Source of the DNA: CAZJNX01 sp964547415 | GTDB taxonomy: Bacteria > Pseudomonadota > Alphaproteobacteria > Rhizobiales > Amorphaceae | Assembly: GCA_964547415.1 (NCBI GenBank) | Contig: CAZJNX010000114.1 | Location: forward strand, 1-15,410 | Direction of reading: 5' to 3' | DNA length: 15,410 nucleotides | Shown here: piece after piece, positions 12,155 to 15,410 of the stretch | Numbering within the stretch: the stretch's first letter is position 1 | Layout: the number at the start of each line of letters is the position of its first letter | Position numbers and translations under genes: made by a program | The notes under the pieces: generated by a model | Database searches by the model: none | Told to the model about the DNA's origin: nothing | What the model saw: only the letters and a program-made list of their open reading frames with translations

Positions 12155-12826
12155 ATGACCGAGAACTCGACGGACGTCGCCTACCGGATCCTCAAGGAGG
12201 AGGCGGTGGAGTTCCGCCTGCGCCCTGGCGAGCGGATCAACGAGGTGGAGGTGGCCGCCCGCCTGTCCATGAGCCGCGCGCCGGTGCGGGAGGCCATGAA
12301 CCGGCTCATCGCCGACGGTCTCGTCACCTTCGTGCCCAAGCGCAGCTTCTTCTGCCGTCGCCTGTCGGCGCGGGAGGTGCACGAGCTCTACGAGGTGCGC
12401 GCCGACCTCGAGGCCGCGGCGGTGGCCGCCGTCGTCGCCGAGGGGGACCGGCGGGCCGTGGAGACGGTGCGGGAGGACTGGCTGAAGGCGATCGCCGCCA
12501 CCGACGAGCGGGACGTGACGGCCCTCGTGAAGCTGGACGAGCGCTTCCACGGGGACCTGTCGGCGCTCGCGGGCAACCCGGTGCGCACCGAGCTCCTGCA
12601 GCGCATCAACGACCGCATCTTCTTCATCCGCCGCGTCAACCTCGACGACGCCGCCCGCCGCCGCGCCTCCTTCGCCGAGCACGAGACCCTGCTCGAGGCG
12701 ATCCTCGACGGCGACGGGGCGCGGGCGAACGCCGTCATCCGCCGCCACCTCACCCTGTCGGCCGAGCAGGCGAGGGCCTTCGTGGAGGACGGCCTCATGC
12801 GGATCTACGCCGAGGACGTCGCCTGA
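12155..12826 (+). CDS. GntR-family transcriptional regulator, FCD subfamily
   Basis: 223 residues. Residues 8-62 form the winged helix-turn-helix: RLRPGERINEVEVAARL then SMSRAPVREAMNRLIADGLV, the family signature. Residues 80-215 are the all-helical FCD effector domain, with the metal ligands expected in D-ERFH (KLDERFHGDLSALAGNP), FAEHETLLEAI and IRRHLTL. Such proteins usually repress a neighbouring catabolic gene until a small carboxylate binds. Start: ATG at 12155; GGAG lies 12 bases upstream, a little distant. It is divergent from the aminotransferase with 237 bp between, which holds two dyads. It is probably the local repressor and may also control itself. The effector may be the substrate of the aminotransferase. 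Confidence 0.93.
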   Translation: MTENSTDVAYRILKEEAVEFRLRPGERINEVEVAARLSMSRAPVREAMNRLIADGLVTFVPKRSFFCRRLSAREVHELYEVRADLEAAAVAAVVAEGDRRAVETVREDWLKAIAATDERDVTALVKLDERFHGDLSALAGNPVRTELLQRINDRIFFIRRVNLDDAARRRASFAEHETLLEAILDGDGARANAVIRRHLTLSAEQARAFVEDGLMRIYAEDVA

Positions 12827-13010
12827 CCCGCTCCCGCCCCGGCGGCGCCCCGGGGCCGGGCGGGGCGCGTTGCGCACCGCGACGGCGCACCGGCCGCTCG
12901 CCCCGCCGGCCGGGCGGCGAGGCCGCGACCGGCCCGGCAAGGCAGCCGTCGGGTGCGGCGGCGCCCACTTCGCCCTTCCCCCCGCCGCGGCGGTCTGCGA
13001 TGGGAGCGCC

Positions 13011-13940
13011 ATGGACGCGACCGGCAACCAGACCACCCTCGCCCGCCCCTTCGCCCTCGAGGGCATCGGGGTCCACGGCGGCCGGCCCGCCCGCGTCACC
13101 GTCTCGCCGGCGCCGGCGGGCCACGGCATCGTCTTCCGCCTCGCGCGCCGCCGCCTCCTCGCCCCCTTCGCCCGCGGCGGGGTGGACGTGCCCGCCCACG
13201 CCGGGAACGTGACCGCGACACGGCTCGCCACGGTGCTCGCCGCCCGCGGTGCCCGGCCCGTGCGCACGGTGGAACATCTGATGTCGGCGGTCGCGGGTCT
13301 TGCCGTCGACAACGCGCTCGTCGCCGTCGAGGGACCCGAGGTGCCGATCCTCGACGGGAGCGCCCGCCCGTTCGCCGAGGCGGTCGAGGCCGCCGGCATC
13401 GTCCCCCTCGACGCGCCGCGGGACGTGATCCGCGTCCTCAGGCCCGTCGAGGTCCGCCTCGGGGAGCGCCGCGCCGCCTTCGCGCCGTCGGACGACGACC
13501 GCCTCCACCTCGACGTCACCATCGACTTTCCCGAGACCGCCATCGGCCGCCAGCGGATCGCGCTTCGCCTCGAACCCGCGGCCTACGCCCTCGAGATCGC
13601 GCCCGCGCGCACCTTCGGCCGCCTGAAGGACCTGAAGCCCCTGCGCCGCCTCGGCTTCGCCCGGGGGGCGAGCCTCGACAACGCGGTCGGCGTCGACGGC
13701 GATCGGATCCTGAACCCCGGTGGCCTGCGCTTTCCCGACGAGTTCGTGCGCCACAAGGCCCTCGACGCGGTGGGCGACCTCGCCCTCGCCGGCCGCCCGA
13801 TCGCGGGCCGCTTCACGTCGGAAAAGGGCGGCCACCGCCTCAACCACATGGCGGTGGCCGCCCTCCTCGCCGAGCCCGGCGCCTTCCGTGTCGAGCGGGC
13901 GGGCGCGGCGCTTCCCCTCGCCCGCTTGGAAGAGGGTTAA
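13011..13940 (+). CDS. lpxC: UDP-3-O-acyl-N-acetylglucosamine deacetylase
   Basis: Zinc hydrolase that commits to lipid A synthesis by removing the acetyl group from UDP-3-O-acyl-GlcNAc in the cytoplasm. 309 residues, the normal size. Zinc ligands and catalytic residues are visible: Glu88-His89 in TVEHLMSAVAGL, His248 and Asp252 in HKALDAVGD, and His275 in KGGHRLNHMAV. Other signatures: LEGIGVHGGRPARVTV, VPILDGSARPF and EIAPARTFG. Start: ATG at 13011 with GGGAG just upstream; the frame stays open upstream but that part is unconserved. It is followed by bamD after a 132-bp gap containing two dyads. In many alphaproteobacteria ftsZ lies directly upstream; here a GntR regulator does. Confidence 0.97.
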   Translation: MDATGNQTTLARPFALEGIGVHGGRPARVTVSPAPAGHGIVFRLARRRLLAPFARGGVDVPAHAGNVTATRLATVLAARGARPVRTVEHLMSAVAGLAVDNALVAVEGPEVPILDGSARPFAEAVEAAGIVPLDAPRDVIRVLRPVEVRLGERRAAFAPSDDDRLHLDVTIDFPETAIGRQRIALRLEPAAYALEIAPARTFGRLKDLKPLRRLGFARGASLDNAVGVDGDRILNPGGLRFPDEFVRHKALDAVGDLALAGRPIAGRFTSEKGGHRLNHMAVAALLAEPGAFRVERAGAALPLARLEEG

Positions 13941-13949
13941 CGACTTGGT

Positions 13950-14006
13950 ATCAGGGTTCTGGCAATCCTGATGAGGGCGCCGCCCGCGCCCCGGGCGGGG
14001 CGGCGC
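13950..14006 (+). promoter_or_regulatory. Two consecutive dyads between lpxC and bamD
   Basis: First, ATCAGG (13950-13955) pairs with CCTGAT (13967-13972) across an 11-base loop, in a locally AT-richer patch. Second, GCGCCGCCC (13977-13985) pairs with GGGCGGCGC (13998-14006) with a 12-base loop that itself can fold. The second is a strong hairpin without a T-run. They may attenuate read-through, protect the lpxC mRNA 3' end, or mark a separate bamD promoter. Confidence 0.4.
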
Positions 14007-14072
14007 GCGGAAGCCACGCTCCCGCGGCCGACAGGGGACCGGCCGCCTGGCCTTTTCGAGTGGTGACGGCTG

Positions 14073-14891
14073 ATGGGACGGTATCGCGTTCTCGGAACAC
14101 TGTTGGCGGCTGCGCTGCTGGGCGCCTGTTCGGGCGGAAGCAGCGACGAGCTCGCCTTCCAGGACGTGCCGGCCGGCCAGCTCTACAACGAGGGTCTCGC
14201 CCTCATGAACGCGGGCGACATGCGCACCGCCATCGCCAAGTTCGAGGAGGTGGACCGCCTCCACCCCTACTCCGAGTACAGCCGCCGCTCGATGGTGATG
14301 GTCGCCTACGCCAACTACCAGCGCGGCAACTACCCGGGCGCCATCAACGCCGCCCGCCGCTTCGTGACGCTCTATCCCGGCCACGCGGACGCGCCCTACG
14401 CCCAGTACCTGATCGGCCAGAGCTACTTCCGCCAGATGCCCGACGTCACCCGCGACCAGGAGGTGACGGAGAAGGCCCGCGCCGCCTTCGACGAGCTCGT
14501 GCGCAAGTGGCCCGATTCCCAGTATGCGGAGGACGCGCGGCGCAAGATCGCCGTCACCGAGGACCAGCTCGCCGGCAAGGAGATGGAGGTCGGCCGCTAC
14601 TACCTCGCCCGCAACGACAACCTCGCCGCCATCAACCGCTTCCGCACCGTGGTGGAGGATTACCAGACCACCCGCCACGTGGAGGAGGCCCTGTTCCGCC
14701 TCACCGAGAGCTACTACGCCCTCGGCGTGGTCGGCGAGGCACAGACCGCGGCCGCCGTCCTCGGCCACAACTTCCCCGACTCCAAGTGGTACGACGACGC
14801 CTTCGACCTCCTGAAGAAGGGCGGCTACGAGCCGGACGAGAACCGGCGCAGCTGGATCTCCCGCGCCTTCTCCGGCATCAACCTCCTGTGA
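14073..14891 (+). CDS. bamD: BamD lipoprotein of the outer-membrane protein assembly complex
   Basis: 272-residue outer-membrane lipoprotein facing the periplasm that binds BamA and helps insert beta-barrel proteins. The N-terminus is a lipoprotein signal with lipobox LLGACS, so Cys19 is the lipidated residue. The mature part consists of TPR-like repeats: QLYNEGLALMNAGDMRTAIA, FEEVDRLHPYSEYSRRSMVM, YANYQRGNYPGAINAARRFV and LYPGHADAPYAQYLIGQSYF, the last two highly typical of BamD. A further repeat follows with RYYLARNDNLAAINRFRTVV. Start: ATG at 14073; the RBS is weak. It lies between lpxC and recN, as is common in this bacterial class; the gap to recN is 34 bp. No lipid-anchor exception residue (Asp at +2) is present: Ser follows Cys. 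Confidence 0.96.
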   Translation: MGRYRVLGTLLAAALLGACSGGSSDELAFQDVPAGQLYNEGLALMNAGDMRTAIAKFEEVDRLHPYSEYSRRSMVMVAYANYQRGNYPGAINAARRFVTLYPGHADAPYAQYLIGQSYFRQMPDVTRDQEVTEKARAAFDELVRKWPDSQYAEDARRKIAVTEDQLAGKEMEVGRYYLARNDNLAAINRFRTVVEDYQTTRHVEEALFRLTESYYALGVVGEAQTAAAVLGHNFPDSKWYDDAFDLLKKGGYEPDENRRSWISRAFSGINLL

Positions 14892-14925
14892 GGGGCGCCC
14901 GCCCGCGCCACTGGGACCCCGCCGG

Positions 14926-15410
14926 ATGCTGGTCAGGCTGCTGATCCGCGACATCGTCCTCATCGAGCGCCTCGAGGTCGTCTTCGGCGAGGGGCTCACC
15001 GTGCTCACGGGGGAGACGGGCGCGGGCAAGTCCATCCTCCTCGATTCCCTCAGCCTCGCCCTCGGCGGTCGCGGTGACGCGGGCCTCGTGCGCAAGGGCG
15101 CCCGGCAGGGACAGGTGACCGCCGTCTTCCGCGTCGCGCCCGACCACCCGGCCATGGAGCTCCTGGCGGACAACCTCATCGAGGCGGACGCGGACGGGGA
15201 GATCATCCTGCGCCGCGTCCAGTCGGCGGACGGGCGCACCCGCGCCCTCGTCAACGACCAGCCCGTGTCGGTCGGCCTCCTCAAGACCCTCGGCGCCGCC
15301 CTCGTGGAGATCCACGGCCAGCACGCCGACCGCGCCCTCGTGGACGCGGCCGTCCACCGCCGCCTCCTCGACGCCTTCGGGGGCCATCTGCCGGCGGTGC
15401 GCGAGGTGGA
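14926..15410 (+). CDS. recN: RecN DNA repair ATPase (5' part, runs off the window)
   Basis: SMC-like ATPase acting in double-strand break repair. The frame from ATG 14926 is open to the end of the window, giving 161 residues with no stop. The start is MLVRLLIRDIVLIERLEVVF, followed by the Walker A box GETGAGKS (residues 29-36) and LALGGRGDAGLVRKG. The middle shows VNDQPVSVGLLKTLGAALVEIHGQHADRALVD, with the family GQH motif. Full-length RecN is about 550-560 residues, so roughly 390 residues including the coiled coil, signature motif and Walker B are outside. GGGAC precedes the start weakly. It lies in the same orientation right after bamD, so the three genes lpxC-bamD-recN may share transcription. 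Confidence 0.95.
   Translation, partial: MLVRLLIRDIVLIERLEVVFGEGLTVLTGETGAGKSILLDSLSLALGGRGDAGLVRKGARQGQVTAVFRVAPDHPAMELLADNLIEADADGEIILRRVQSADGRTRALVNDQPVSVGLLKTLGAALVEIHGQHADRALVDAAVHRRLLDAFGGHLPAVREV

Noticed and set aside
10787..12826. 679-residue plus-strand frame as a fusion with the GntR regulator
   Set aside because: Everything before 12155 is antisense to the aminotransferase and crosses the promoter gap. The regulator is complete at 223 residues from the ATG at 12155.
10529..13543. Aminotransferase frame extended to 1004 residues
   Set aside because: The upstream 542 residues lie antisense to the GntR gene and lpxC and lack family features. The ATG at 11917 with a ribosome-binding site and the divergent operator region fit the normal gene.
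12795..15284. 829-residue antisense open frame
   Set aside because: It lies over lpxC, bamD and recN, whose catalytic motifs are intact on the plus strand. It is Arg/Glu/Gly-rich with no recognisable domain, as expected of high-GC antisense.

Overview
This GC-rich window reads as chromosomal DNA from an alphaproteobacterium, most likely of the Hyphomicrobiales (Rhizobiales) type. Four things point there: a tmRNA reading frame encoding the tag ANDNYAEARLAA with the coding piece at the 3' end of the gene, as in circularly permuted alphaproteobacterial ssrA; an alpha-type SspB next to it; the order lpxC-bamD-recN; and many pairs of same-strand genes with short gaps. Third-position GC is extreme, so long antisense ORFs are everywhere and are not genes. 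I see no insertion sequence, phage, CRISPR array or toxin-antitoxin module.

Layout. 1-110: 3' part of ssrA (tmRNA). 236-1690: sspB, then a membrane protein with a cyclic-nucleotide-binding (Popeye-like) domain. 1843-3096: a secreted RTX protein with 24 uninterrupted nonapeptide repeats, followed by a strong hairpin and a 378-bp stretch with dyads but no convincing gene, then a 75-residue hypothetical protein (3475-3702). On the minus strand, 6770-3861: an amidase-signature hydrolase, an N-carbamoyl-D-amino acid hydrolase-like enzyme and an exported cupin, probably one operon. 7328-6891 (minus): a ParB N-domain protein, divergent from 7438-8922 (plus), an unrecognised 144-residue protein and an exported M23 metallopeptidase. 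9021-10476: a flavodoxin-like protein, then a tandem-UspA universal stress protein with an FNR/FixK-type box upstream. 11917-10529 (minus) and 12155-12826 (plus): a class I/II aminotransferase divergent from a GntR/FCD regulator, with clear dyads between them. 13011-15410: lpxC, bamD and the start of recN, a conserved envelope and DNA-repair cluster.

How the genes fit together. ssrA and sspB are the tag and the tag-recognising adaptor of the same pathway (ribosome rescue and ClpXP delivery). The amidase and N-carbamoylase both hydrolyse C-N bonds and suggest a small catabolic unit for amides or ureides. The GntR protein is the probable repressor of the divergent aminotransferase: a 14-bp perfect palindrome lies on the putative -10 of that gene and a second dyad covers the -35. 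The lpxC-bamD-recN group lacks ftsQAZ directly upstream. The gene content is mostly of known families. The least explained parts are the stand-alone ParB-like protein, its divergent unknown neighbour, the cyclic-nucleotide-domain membrane protein, the aminotransferase lacking the usual PLP-binding Asp, and the dyad-rich gap at 3097-3474.
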